The translations under genes and the position numbers were made by a program. A stretch of 64,000 nt of DNA, taken from the NCBI GenBank assembly GCA_963763095.1, contig CAVXNR010000031.1:1-64000 (forward strand), written 5' to 3'. Below, in pieces: positions 20,942-29,598 of the stretch. The stretch is from CAVUCH01 sp963763095. Lineage in GTDB: Bacteria; Acidobacteriota; Vicinamibacteria; Vicinamibacterales; JAENWD01. The notes under the pieces were generated by a model that was not told where the DNA came from, did no database searches, and saw only the letters and a program-made list of their open reading frames with translations. Every line of letters begins with the position of its first letter. Positions within the stretch are counted from its first letter, which is position 1.

Positions 20942-22387
20942 TTAGCCGAAGATCTTCGGCGTCGGCATCCGCGCGCGGATCCGCTCCAACTCCTCGGCCG
21001 TGACTCGGCTGATGCCGTTCCGTCGGCAGGACTCCTCCACGGCCCTGACGACCATCCCCCGGACGAATGCGGGGACCTTCTTCATGCGCTCAGCGGCCGC
21101 ATCGTCCCACGCGATCGTCGTCGGCGATTCCGCGCCGTACTCGATCGCGGGAGTCCCCTGCCCCGAGGCGGACGCACGGTCGCGGATGGCGAGGAGCGGG
21201 GACCCGGCGAACGTGCCGGGGGTGTGCGTGCAGAGGGGATCCTCGGCCATCAGATCGCCCGTCATCCCATACGCCCGGGCGCGGCACCCGCCGCAGTGGG
21301 CGTTCATCTCGCACGCCCCGCACCGCCCCCCGAGCGAGGCGCGGCCACGAATGCCGGTGAACAGCTCCGAAGACGTCCAGAGGTCCTTCAGGCTGGCGGT
21401 GCGAAGAGAGCCCGCAAAAACGGGGAGGTAGGGGCAAGGGGTGACATCCCCGTTCGGCCGAATCCCCATGTAGTGCGTCCCCGCCGGGCACCCGCCGGCC
21501 CCTCCGGAGTAGGTCCTGATCCGGGATACACCGGGCCATGAGGGCGTGCCGCCCTGAGCCGGGTCGAAGGGCGTTCCCGCCGACTCGCCGTCTGTCGCGA
21601 TCGGATTGGCCTCGGCGCCCGCATGCTCCAGAACGGTCTTGATGTAGTGGGGAGCGCACTTCGCGTTCACGAGCATCCGGCGATCGTACGTCCGCTGGAT
21701 CCGGTAGAGAGAGGCGAGAACCTCGTCGTACTGCGCCGGGGTCATGTCCGACACGAACTGCCCACGCCCTGTCGGCACCAGGAAATAGAGATTCCAGACC
21801 TTCGCTGCCAGGCGCTCGTGCGCGAAGGCGGCGATCCCGTCGAGCTCGCCGTGATTGTGCGAGCCCGCGGTTGTCTGCACGATGAAGGGGAGCCCGGCCC
21901 TGTTCAGGATCTCCGCGCCCTCGACCGTGTTCCGCCAGGCGCCGCGCACCTTCCGGAAGCGGTCGTGACGATCGGGATCGAGGGCATCGAGGGAGAGGGA
22001 GAGCCCCCGCGCTCCGGCTTCGGCGAGGCGGCCCGCCACGTTCTCGGTGATGCGCACGCCGTTGGTGCCGACGACGACCCAGAGACCGCGCTCCGCCGCG
22101 CGCTGGACAATCTCGAGGATGTCGCGACGCAAGAGCGGCTCACCACCGGTCAGGATCGTCACGCATTCAGGCGCGAACGCCGCAATCTCGTCGATGACCC
22201 TGAAGCATTCCTCCGTGCCGAGCTCGCTCCGGTCGGCGAAGTTCTGCGTGCCGACCAGAGGTGTGCCGCCTGCGTCGAGGTAGCAGTGCTCGCACGCGAG
22301 GTTGCAGCGGTAGGTGAGATTCCAGGAGACGACGTAGGGTCGGGCAAACGGGGTCGCGTTCATGGACGGCATGTTCATCTCGATCAC
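20942..22387 (-). CDS. Radical SAM/SPASM-like enzyme (NirJ/AhbD-like) with C-terminal PCP_red domain
   Basis: 481 residues. The radical SAM motif is CNLACEHC (C28, C32, C35) in SWNLTYRCNLACEHCYLDAG, a context close to NirJ/AhbC/AhbD haem-biosynthesis enzymes. GGEP follows at 81-84. The C-terminal half has a rich Cys set for auxiliary clusters (C300, C318, C356, C359, C365, C368, C386), with CPAGTHYMGIRPNGDVTPCP and CGACEMNAHCGGC. Residues about 425-475 form a PCP_red domain (IAWDDAAAERMKKVPAFVRG), as at the C-terminus of BchB/ChlB. It is the last gene of a three-gene operon, 9 bases after the zinc-ribbon/PCP_red gene. A role in modifying haem or another tetrapyrrole is inferred. Peptide modification by another SPASM subfamily is the alternative. 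Confidence 0.82.
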   Translation of the reverse strand: MIEMNMPSMNATPFARPYVVSWNLTYRCNLACEHCYLDAGGTPLVGTQNFADRSELGTEECFRVIDEIAAFAPECVTILTGGEPLLRRDILEIVQRAAERGLWVVVGTNGVRITENVAGRLAEAGARGLSLSLDALDPDRHDRFRKVRGAWRNTVEGAEILNRAGLPFIVQTTAGSHNHGELDGIAAFAHERLAAKVWNLYFLVPTGRGQFVSDMTPAQYDEVLASLYRIQRTYDRRMLVNAKCAPHYIKTVLEHAGAEANPIATDGESAGTPFDPAQGGTPSWPGVSRIRTYSGGAGGCPAGTHYMGIRPNGDVTPCPYLPVFAGSLRTASLKDLWTSSELFTGIRGRASLGGRCGACEMNAHCGGCRARAYGMTGDLMAEDPLCTHTPGTFAGSPLLAIRDRASASGQGTPAIEYGAESPTTIAWDDAAAERMKKVPAFVRGMVVRAVEESCRRNGISRVTAEELERIRARMPTPKIFG

Positions 22388-22396
22388 CCGGCGAGG

Positions 22397-22921
22397 TTAC
22401 ATGCCGAAGAAGTCGCGAGCTGCGTCGAGCATTTTCTCGTCGACCTCGAGCGCCCCTCTCTCCCGGGCGAATGTCTCGATGCCGGTCCGCGCCATCGGGC
22501 GGACGAAGGCGGGGATGTTTGCGAGCCGCGCTTCGGCACCCGGAGTCCACCGGACGGGAATCGAGCCCGTGGCCTGGCCGGCTCGGCTTTCGACGGGGCC
22601 CTCCACGCCAGCCATCATCGCGGGGAACGGACACTTGGCGCCGGCGGCGGGCATGCCCATTCCCGTGCCCCTCTCCTCCGAGAGGCGCGCGTCCGCGGCC
22701 GGCGCGGCCACGCCCGCACTCGCCACACTCGACGCGCTCATGTCCGGGCCGATTCGCACGCCGAGTGACTGAACCAGCTGAGTCTCGAATGGATTGGTCA
22801 GCATCGCCATCTCGTAGCCGCACTCCGGGCAGGAGTAGACCACCGAGAGTGAGCCGCCCTGAGGCGGGGCGACGGTCTGCAGCTTCATCGGGCTATCGCA
22901 GGGGACGCACAGGAACTTCAT
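22397..22921 (-). CDS. Zinc-ribbon protein with C-terminal PCP_red domain
   Basis: 174 residues. A zinc ribbon at the N-terminus has C5-x2-C8 and C31-x2-C34. A flexible Ala/Gly/Pro-rich linker follows, then a PCP_red domain at about 123-172 (VRWTPGAEARLANIPAFVRP and ARTGIETFARERGALEVDE). The domain was named for the 57-kDa subunit of dark protochlorophyllide reductase and is a small helical unit of unclear role outside that enzyme. The gene overlaps the ATPase gene upstream by 29 bases and is 9 bases before the radical SAM gene, so the three are certainly co-transcribed. It may be an adaptor that docks on the other two proteins. Confidence 0.78.
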   Translation of the reverse strand: MKFLCVPCDSPMKLQTVAPPQGGSLSVVYSCPECGYEMAMLTNPFETQLVQSLGVRIGPDMSASSVASAGVAAPAADARLSEERGTGMGMPAAGAKCPFPAMMAGVEGPVESRAGQATGSIPVRWTPGAEARLANIPAFVRPMARTGIETFARERGALEVDEKMLDAARDFFGM

Positions 22922-23747
22922 CGCGAAGGCTCCTTGCCGAGTCGTGGCTCACGCGAGTGGTCAGCGGAGGCTGGCTCGTCGATTCGAGGCTGTCCAGCAG
23001 TTGCTGCGCAACATGCTCCAGCGCGCGCTCAACGGGTGTTTCGGGCAGTTCCGCGAGAGGGATCCCCCGATCGCAGTGCCGCGCGAGCTCGGGATCGAAT
23101 GGGACGGTCCCGAGGCAAGGGATCGCCAGGCCCGATGATTCGGCCGAGACAAAGAGCGGCTTGATGGCCTTGCAGTCGCGGCAGTAGTAGCCGCTCATGT
23201 TCTCGACGTAGCCGAGGACGCGATTGGGTCCCTTCGACAGAGCGGCCACGGAGCGTGCGACCACGCCCCGCGCCACCTCGGAAGGGATCGTCACGAGCAC
23301 GAAGGAGGTCCGCGGCCCCAGAAAATCGGCGTACTGGACGGTCCGCTCGGCTCCCGGCGGCAAATCGAACAACAGCAGATCGAGCGTTCCCCACTCGAAC
23401 GATGCGAGGATCTCGGAGAGCAGGGCGAACTCCCTGGTCGCACGCCACGTATGGGACTCTCCCTGCGCCGCGCTCTCGAACTCGAGCGCTTCCGACTCAG
23501 GGATCAGCGAGCCCATCGAGAACACCGCGATCCCGTTGGTCGTCCGCGGGAGCGAGACCTTGTTGGTGCCGGGAACGAACAGGGCCCCTCGGACTCCTGC
23601 CATGCGCGCCTGTGAGGGGCCGTTGAAGTCCGCGTCAAAGATCGCGATGCGAAGCCCCCGGGCGCGCAGAGCGCCCGCAAGATGCAGCGTCAGGGTGCTC
23701 TTGCCGACTCCGCCCTTGCCGGAGCCTATGGCGACGAGATGCCGCAC
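22893..23747 (-). CDS. Mrp/NBP35-type P-loop ATPase
   Basis: 284 residues of the MinD/Mrp class. The deviant Walker A SGKGGVGKST lies at residues 9-18, with FDADFNGPSQ and LLLFDLPPGAE following. A CxxC pair (C189, C192) in YYCRDCKA matches the Fe-S-binding Cys pair of Mrp/ApbC/NBP35. The start is GTG at 23747 with a weak ribosome site. Plausible coding sequence (RVLEQVAEQRARITDGLAGV) extends upstream to a stop near 23840 with no good start codon, so the true N-terminus may be longer if an indel hides it. First gene of the operon with the two PCP_red proteins. It probably delivers an Fe-S cluster to the radical SAM enzyme, or acts as an ATP-dependent reductase partner. Confidence 0.82.
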   Translation of the reverse strand: MRHLVAIGSGKGGVGKSTLTLHLAGALRARGLRIAIFDADFNGPSQARMAGVRGALFVPGTNKVSLPRTTNGIAVFSMGSLIPESEALEFESAAQGESHTWRATREFALLSEILASFEWGTLDLLLFDLPPGAERTVQYADFLGPRTSFVLVTIPSEVARGVVARSVAALSKGPNRVLGYVENMSGYYCRDCKAIKPLFVSAESSGLAIPCLGTVPFDPELARHCDRGIPLAELPETPVERALEHVAQQLLDSLESTSQPPLTTRVSHDSARSLRDEVPVRPLR

Positions 23748-23910
23748 CCCGGCGAGCCCGTCGGTAATGCGGGCGCGCTGCTCGGCAACCTGCTCGAGGA
23801 CTCTCGATCCTCCGTCGCCGACGATGTCGTTGATAGCTCTTCACCTTGCTGACGTTCCGGGGTTCGATAGCGTACACGGCGTGCGGCAGCGCCGCATTAC
23901 AGGTGACAGG

Positions 23911-23950
23911 GCCGAGACGAGCTCTTAGCCTACTTCGTTCCTGTCTCGGC
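23911..23950. repeat. Inverted repeat with 24-base loop
   Basis: GCCGAGAC (23911-23918) pairs perfectly with GTCTCGGC (23943-23950). It is preceded by GACAGG and contains CCTGTC just before the right arm, so a longer imperfect pairing is possible. It could be a regulator site for the Mrp/radical SAM operon. Confidence 0.4.
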
Positions 23951-24010
23951 GCGGAGGTGATGTCTCGCCGAGCCTGGCAGAAAGACACGGAACCGCCGTC
24001 AACGTCGTTC

Positions 24011-24028
24011 CGCCTGATACATCAGGCG
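24011..24028. repeat. Short perfect hairpin
   Basis: CGCCTGA, loop TACA, TCAGGCG; 7-bp stem about 90 bases before the kinase gene. No T-run follows, so an operator or leader structure is as likely as a terminator. Confidence 0.4.
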
Positions 24029-24118
24029 AGGTGTGCGCCGGGGTGCGGTGTGTCAGCGATTGGCCGCGAAGATGAACTGCGGAGATGAACCTGACAATCC
24101 GCCCCGGAGCAGGTCATA

Positions 24119-26796
24119 ATGCGCGGCGCGAACCCCATGCCGTTGCAGCCTGGTACGCGTCTCGGCCCGTACGAAGTCCTCTCCCTCATCGGCGCCGGAG
24201 GCATGGGCGAAGTGTATCGGGCACACGACCTGCGCCTCGAGCGCGACGTGGCCATCAAGGTCCTCCCTGCCGATCGCCTGGCCGACGTCGACCGGCGCCG
24301 CCGCTTCGTCCAGGAAGCCAAGGCTGCGTCGGCACTCAATCATCCCCACATCATCACGATTCACGAGATCGAGTCGGCCGAAGGCAACGATTTCATCGTG
24401 ATGGAGTACGTGCGGGGCAAGAGCCTCGATGCGCTGATTCCGCGGCAGGGCATGCGGCTCGGCGAAGGTACTGCGAGTCGCCATTCCCGTCGCGGACGCC
24501 CTTGCCGCCGCGCATGCGCGCGGCATCATCCATCGCGATCTCAAACCGGCTAACGTGATCGTCGGGGCCGATGGCGCGGTGAAGGTGCTCGATTTCGGCC
24601 TGGCCAAGTTGGTCGGAGACGACGAGCCGTCGGACGCCGACACGCCGACGGTCACCGCGCATGCAGCGCTCAGCGTGCCCGGAATGATCGCCGGCACCGC
24701 CGCTTACATGGCGCCGGAGCAAGCGATGGGCGGAACGGTCGATGCCCGGAGCGACATCTTCAGCTTCGGCGCGCTGCTGTACGAGATGGTGACCGGCGTT
24801 CGTGCGTTCGTGGGTACGTCCACGGCCGACACGATCAGCGCCGTCCTACGGGCGCAGCCGAAACCGCCGACAGCGCTGGTGCCCAGGGTGCCGACCGATC
24901 TTGAAAAGGTCATTCTGCGCTGCTTGCGGAAGGATCCCGAGCGACGCTTCCAGCACATGGGCGACGTGAAGGTCGCGTTGCAGGAGATCAAGGAGGACTC
25001 CGAATCCGGTACGGCCAACGTCACCGTTCCGCGCAAGCGCCGTCGTCAGACCATTGCAGCGCTCACCACCGGCGTCGCGCTCGCCGCCGGCCTTACGGCC
25101 TGGCGGGTGTGGCGGCACACCGGAAACCCGCGGCTGCGCTCCGGGTGCTGCCGCTGAGTGCGCTCAATGGTAGTGAGGGTGAGCCGACCTTCTCTCCAGA
25201 CGGCGAGCAGGTGGCGTTTTCGTGGGATGGCGGGGTGTACGGCGCCCGCGACATTTATGTGAAGCTCGTTGGGTCCACCGAGGTGCGGCAGCTGACGGCG
25301 GACCCTGGACTAGATGTGAAGCCGAGTTGGTCACCAGACGGTCGGCAGATCGCGTTTCTGCGGTTTCAGCCAGGGGCGAATGAAGGCCGCATCCACCTCA
25401 TGTCTGCGCTCGGCGGGCATTCTTCACAGCTGAGTAATTTTGCGACAACAGACCAAATCTCGTGGTCTCCTGACGGGCGCGTGGTGGCCGCCGCACGCGC
25501 GATACAACCCGGCGGGAATGACAGTGCTGCAATCTACGTCATTCCAATCGACGGCGGTGAGCCTCGTGCGGTGACGGCAACCAAGCGGCCAGCCGCTGAC
25601 GGGTCCCCAGCGTTCTCGGCCGACGGTCGTCGCCTGGCGTATGTGTCGTGCACACCGAGTGGTTTTGCGTGTGATGTGTATGTGATCAATCTGGACGCCG
25701 AGTATCGTCCAATGGGCCGCTCGCGTCAGCTGACGTCAGAGGCTGTTCTCACTCGCGGGCTCTGCTGGAGTCGCGATGACCGCTTCGTCATCTATGCCCG
25801 ACAAGGAATCCCCGGGGTCATCTATTTGTCCCGTGTCGCTGCAACCGGCGACGCTGTGCCTGAGCGGATTGAGGTGGCCGGTTTGGGCGCTGTAGAGCCG
25901 AGCGTTGCCCGCACGCGTGATCGCCTGGCATTCACGCGATCGTTCTTTGATGTCGATATCTATCGATTCCAGTCCGGGGGCTCGACGGCACCTGTCGTCG
26001 TCAGTTCTTTCGGTGACTATCAAGCACAGTTCTCGCCGGATGGCCAGCGCATCGCGTTTGGCACCACGCGCTCTGGCGTCGTATCGGAAATCTGGGTGGC
26101 GGCAGCTGATGGTTCACAGGCCCGACAACTGACACGCGGCCCCGGGCGTAGGCAGGGCGCACCACGCTGGTCACCGGATGGACGCCGCATTGTGTTCAAT
26201 TCACAAGCCAATGACGGACGGTGGCACGTGTGGACCATCGACGTTGACGGCGGGCCGCCCTACCAGATCACGAATCACGAGGGGAATCAGACCACTCCGT
26301 CATGGTCGAGGGACGGCCGGACAATCTACTACACGGATGATCAGGGCATGGGTCCAAGTCTCTGGCGAGTGCCTGCCAGGGGCGGTGCAGTCGCGCGGAT
26401 CACGGCCGATGGAAGCAGCGAGTTTGGGATCGAGTCGGCCGACGGCAAGAGCCTGCTTGTATCAGCCGATTCGTGGTGAGTCAGGCGATTCTCCGGTCAT
26501 GACGGTATCGCTCAGCGGAGGTCCGGCGCGACAGCTCGTAAAGTGCGCCAAGCCGAAGGCATTTGCCGTGGGCGCGCAAGGTCTCTACTACGTTGAATGT
26601 GGCTATAGCGCCGCTCCGGGCCTTCACGTCATGGATCCCTCAACGGGTCGCGATCGGTTGCTTGGCTCACTTGACAGGTATGCTCCCGTGTATGACCCGA
26701 TGGGCCTTGCAGTCGTCACCAGACGGGGCGACGATCCTCTACAACAAACTCGTGAACGACGCGGCCGACCTGATGTTGATTGAGAATTTCCGCTGA
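24119..26796 (+). pseudogene. Ser/Thr protein kinase with C-terminal PD40/TolB-like propeller, about four frameshifts
   Basis: A membrane-anchored receptor kinase typical of Acidobacteriota, split over frames. The kinase N-lobe (GTRLGPYEVLSLIGAGGMGE, VAIKVL) runs to about 24467. There an extra G breaks the frame ahead of IIHRDLKPANVIVG and DFGLAKLV. The transmembrane helix is near TIAALTTGVALAAGLTAW. After a shift near 25135, beta-propeller repeats follow (GEPTFSPDGEQVAFSWDGG, VKPSWSPDGRQIAFLR and others). Two more shifts near 26455 and 26700 precede the end LYNKLVNDAADLMLIENFR at 26796. All catalytic motifs are preserved across the shifts, which points to sequence errors or very recent inactivation. 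Family members usually start at the MPLQPGTRLGPYE methionine (24137), which may be the true start. Confidence 0.85.
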
Positions 26797-26846
26797 GATG
26801 ATCATCGACGGCTTGCCAGCCACGCGGTCGGCAAAGGAGGACGCCG

Positions 26847-28130
26847 ATGCCGGTGTCGACATTCGTCCAGGATCTGAATCGGCGTCACTTCAACGGTAAG
26901 CTGGCGGCGCCAGCGATCGAGCGGCTCGAGGCGCTGCCGGACCGCGAAGACGCGCGCGCGTTCCTGGAGCGCGCATGCACGTTGATGCAGCGGGCCGGGA
27001 TGCCGGCGCAGGACTTCTCACCCTTTCAGGCCGAGATGTTCGCCTCGATCGCATCGCACCTGTTGCCTGGCTGCTGGGGAGGACGCGTCCCGCCGGTCAC
27101 GCTGGTAGGCCGGCACGTGCGGATCGACCAGCTGGTGCGGAAGATCAGCGGAGAAACCGGCCGGCTGCTGGACATTGCCTGCGGCTTCCCGCCGTTCACC
27201 ACGATCGACAGTTCCTCCGCCCTGCCCCGGTGGGACATCGTCGGCGTGGATCGATCGCTTCCCGAGTATTTCGTTCACGATCAGCACGGCAACTACTGCG
27301 TCTACGACGAGCGGGGCCACACACTCTATTTCCAGCCCCTCAGCCCTACCACGGACAACTGGGAGGCGCTCCTTGGAGATGCCGAGTCGAGTGCCAGGCG
27401 GTTCGAGGCGCTGCTCGCAGAGCTTCTCGGTCAACGCGGCAATGGCGCTGCTGCGCCGCTGAACGTGGAGCACGACGGGTGCACGCTCTCGGTCCATCCC
27501 GTCCACGATTACGAGGGCCCGAATCTGCGCTTCGTGCGGTCCGACCTCGAGTCGCTGGTGGCGGAACCCGCCGACGTGGTGCGGTGCTTCAACATGCTGA
27601 TGTACTTCGACGAGCGATTCCGGCAGCTGGCGATGGATCGATTCGCAGGACTGTTGCGAGAGGGTGGACGGCTCGTCTGCGGCACCGATTGGGCCTGGAC
27701 GACGGAGGCGCGGTACAGCACCTATATCAAACGCGGGGGCGCGATGGCGCCGGTCGAATTCGCCTTCAGCCTCGACAACCTGACACCAATCGGCGTCGCC
27801 GCGTTCTATACGCTGCAGGCGGACGAGCGCGAAGCCAACATGCTTGCGGCACTGTGCGGCACCCTCCGTGCCGATGCCGGCTTCAGTTCGGCATTCGCCG
27901 ACGTCAACGATCGCCTGCGAGCGAAGCACGGCCTGTGTCCGCGCTGGCCGGACGGGTATTTCAGCGACGCGCTGCCGATGGAGAACCCGGCGGCCATGTG
28001 GATCATCGCCGGCGACTACTCGGCCGAGCTCGGCCAGGCGCTCTCGGACCACGCATGCCGGGTGCTCGCACGGGCCGGCCACGACGCTCGCGTCAACGAG
28101 ATCGGGCACGTAGCAATCGCCCTTTACTAG
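26847..28130 (+). CDS. SAM-dependent methyltransferase-like protein
   Basis: 427 residues with an ideal AAAGGAGG ribosome site. A methyltransferase motif I is visible as GRLLDIACGFPPFTT (residues about 107-121), with the acidic strand WDIVGVDRS. Later the family-typical VVRCFNMLMYFDERFRQLAM and LLREGGRLVCGTDW appear, as in CheR/Methyltransf-like folds. A roughly 100-residue insertion follows the acidic strand. Substrate is unknown. It stands alone between the kinase and XRE genes. Confidence 0.65.
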   Translation: MPVSTFVQDLNRRHFNGKLAAPAIERLEALPDREDARAFLERACTLMQRAGMPAQDFSPFQAEMFASIASHLLPGCWGGRVPPVTLVGRHVRIDQLVRKISGETGRLLDIACGFPPFTTIDSSSALPRWDIVGVDRSLPEYFVHDQHGNYCVYDERGHTLYFQPLSPTTDNWEALLGDAESSARRFEALLAELLGQRGNGAAAPLNVEHDGCTLSVHPVHDYEGPNLRFVRSDLESLVAEPADVVRCFNMLMYFDERFRQLAMDRFAGLLREGGRLVCGTDWAWTTEARYSTYIKRGGAMAPVEFAFSLDNLTPIGVAAFYTLQADEREANMLAALCGTLRADAGFSSAFADVNDRLRAKHGLCPRWPDGYFSDALPMENPAAMWIIAGDYSAELGQALSDHACRVLARAGHDARVNEIGHVAIALY

Positions 28131-28322
28131 AAATTTGCGGCAAGCGTCAGTTTGGACATCGACCAACGCAGGTTCGGCGATGGATCACTGCTGCTCGATG
28201 CGTCGTGCTCCTTGCGCCACTGCTTCTGAGGCGGTGGGTCACCGCACCAGCACGCGGCGAGCGGTCCGCCCCGCCTTGCGCGGCTGAAGCGCAGCAGGTC
28301 AGGCGGACGCAGCCAGACGGAG

Positions 28323-28859
28323 GTGAACCACGTGGGCTTTGCGGCCGAGCGTGCGATGGCGGAGCAGGCGCTGTCCAACTACGAGCGTGACGAGCCCGCC
28401 GAACCGGTCTTTCCGCCGGCTGCGGAGAGAATTCGTCGAGCACGACAGGCGCTTGGCCTGACCCAGGAGGACGTTGCCCGGCGGTGGGGCGAGCAGACCT
28501 CGATGTACTGGGACCTCGAACTGTTCGACGACGAGGCTTTTACCGTCATCTCCGTTCGGCAGCTCCAGCGCCTCGCCTCGGTTCTGGGCACTTCGGTCAA
28601 CGCCTTGCTGTTCGGGGAAGAACCGGCGTCGCCCGAGCCCGGTGTGACCTATGCCGACGTGGTGGCCCGGCTTCACGTTCGCATGACCGACGACGCGGTC
28701 GACGTTGAGCAACTTGGCAATATCGTGGGCTGGGACCTGCGGGCCGTCTTCGCCGCCCCGGGTACGCTCCGCGACATGCCCATCGACGGTCTACGATCCG
28801 TCTGTCGAGCCGTCAATGTCGACTGGGTCACGGTATTGAGCACCCGGCAGCCCGCCTGA
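28323..28859 (+). CDS. XRE-type helix-turn-helix regulator
   Basis: Up to 178 residues. A helix-turn-helix of the Cro/CI class spans about residues 37-95 (ERIRRARQALGLTQEDVARR, then ISVRQLQRLASVLGTSVNAL). The remainder, with TYADVVARLHVRMTDDAVDV and LGNIVGWDLRAVFAAPG, is a conserved-looking helical domain that I do not recognise. The start is uncertain: GTG at 28323 lies too close to its GGAG, and ATG at 28356 is an alternative. The small P-loop ATPase gene follows 57 bases later, so the two may be co-transcribed. Confidence 0.72.
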   Translation: MNHVGFAAERAMAEQALSNYERDEPAEPVFPPAAERIRRARQALGLTQEDVARRWGEQTSMYWDLELFDDEAFTVISVRQLQRLASVLGTSVNALLFGEEPASPEPGVTYADVVARLHVRMTDDAVDVEQLGNIVGWDLRAVFAAPGTLRDMPIDGLRSVCRAVNVDWVTVLSTRQPA

Positions 28860-28916
28860 CCAGCGGCTGCGCCCGACGGCGGCTCAGGCACCAGAACGCG
28901 ACATCGAAGCGGCACC

Positions 28917-29453
28917 ATGACATGCGTTGTCCTCACCGGCGGACCGGGAGCTGGAAAAACCGCGCTGCTATCCGAACTTGGCAGGCGTGGATATGCCACT
29001 GTTGACGAGTCTGCTCGGGCGATCATCGCTGAACGGGTCGCCGGTGGCTTGAGCGCCCGGCCAGAGCTGCCAACCTTCGCGCGAGAGATCCTGCGACGAG
29101 ACGTTGAGAAGTACATGCGCGTTGCACCCGGCCCGGAGTGGATCTTCTTCGATCGCGGTGTCCTCGATGCACTCGCCCTTCTTCAAGAGGTCGATCCGGT
29201 CCCCGTGGAGGATCTGCAGCGCCTGCTCGCTGCGTATGCGTTCCACACGCTCGTCTTCATCCTGCCGCCATGGGAGGCTATCTACACGAACGACGCCGAG
29301 CGCGATCAGACATTTGCCGAAGCGGTGAACGTGTGTGACAAGCTCCAGCGGTGGTACCGTTCCTGCGGCTACCGTGTCCATGAGGTTCCGCGGCTTTCTG
29401 TTCAGCAGCGGGCTGACCATGTCCTGCAAACGCTTTCCCAGGGCGACGCCTGA
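28917..29453 (+). CDS. Small P-loop ATPase/kinase (AAA_28, NadR-like)
   Basis: 178 residues. Walker A is TGGPGAGKTALL at the N-terminus and a DxG-type motif is FFDRGVLDAL in the middle. The layout (P-loop, VDESARAII, FFDRG, then HTLVFILPPWEAIYTND) is that of the AAA_28 family, related to the ribosylnicotinamide kinase domain of NadR. It likely phosphorylates or hydrolyses using ATP; the substrate is unknown. It lies downstream of the XRE regulator. Confidence 0.78.
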   Translation: MTCVVLTGGPGAGKTALLSELGRRGYATVDESARAIIAERVAGGLSARPELPTFAREILRRDVEKYMRVAPGPEWIFFDRGVLDALALLQEVDPVPVEDLQRLLAAYAFHTLVFILPPWEAIYTNDAERDQTFAEAVNVCDKLQRWYRSCGYRVHEVPRLSVQQRADHVLQTLSQGDA

Positions 29454-29598
29454 TCCCTCATGTGCTGCAGCGCCTGCCACCTGACAGGCGCATGCACCCC
29501 GTGAGAAATATCCGATGCATCGGGCTCGAGTATCTCTCGTCCGACCCCGATAGCTCTGTCCTTGGCTGGCGGATGTCCACTCACTAGTCGCGGGTCAT

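Larger units (their letters stand above)
23748..24118. other. Divergent intergenic region with inverted repeats
   Basis: About 370 bases between the divergent Mrp-like and Ser/Thr kinase genes. It carries two perfect inverted repeats, listed separately, and no convincing coding frame. Confidence 0.45.

Noticed and set aside
28323..29453. XRE regulator plus small P-loop ATPase as a defence island
   Set aside because: Only two small genes with no nuclease, toxin or abortive-infection domain; ordinary regulator-enzyme neighbours are an equally good explanation.
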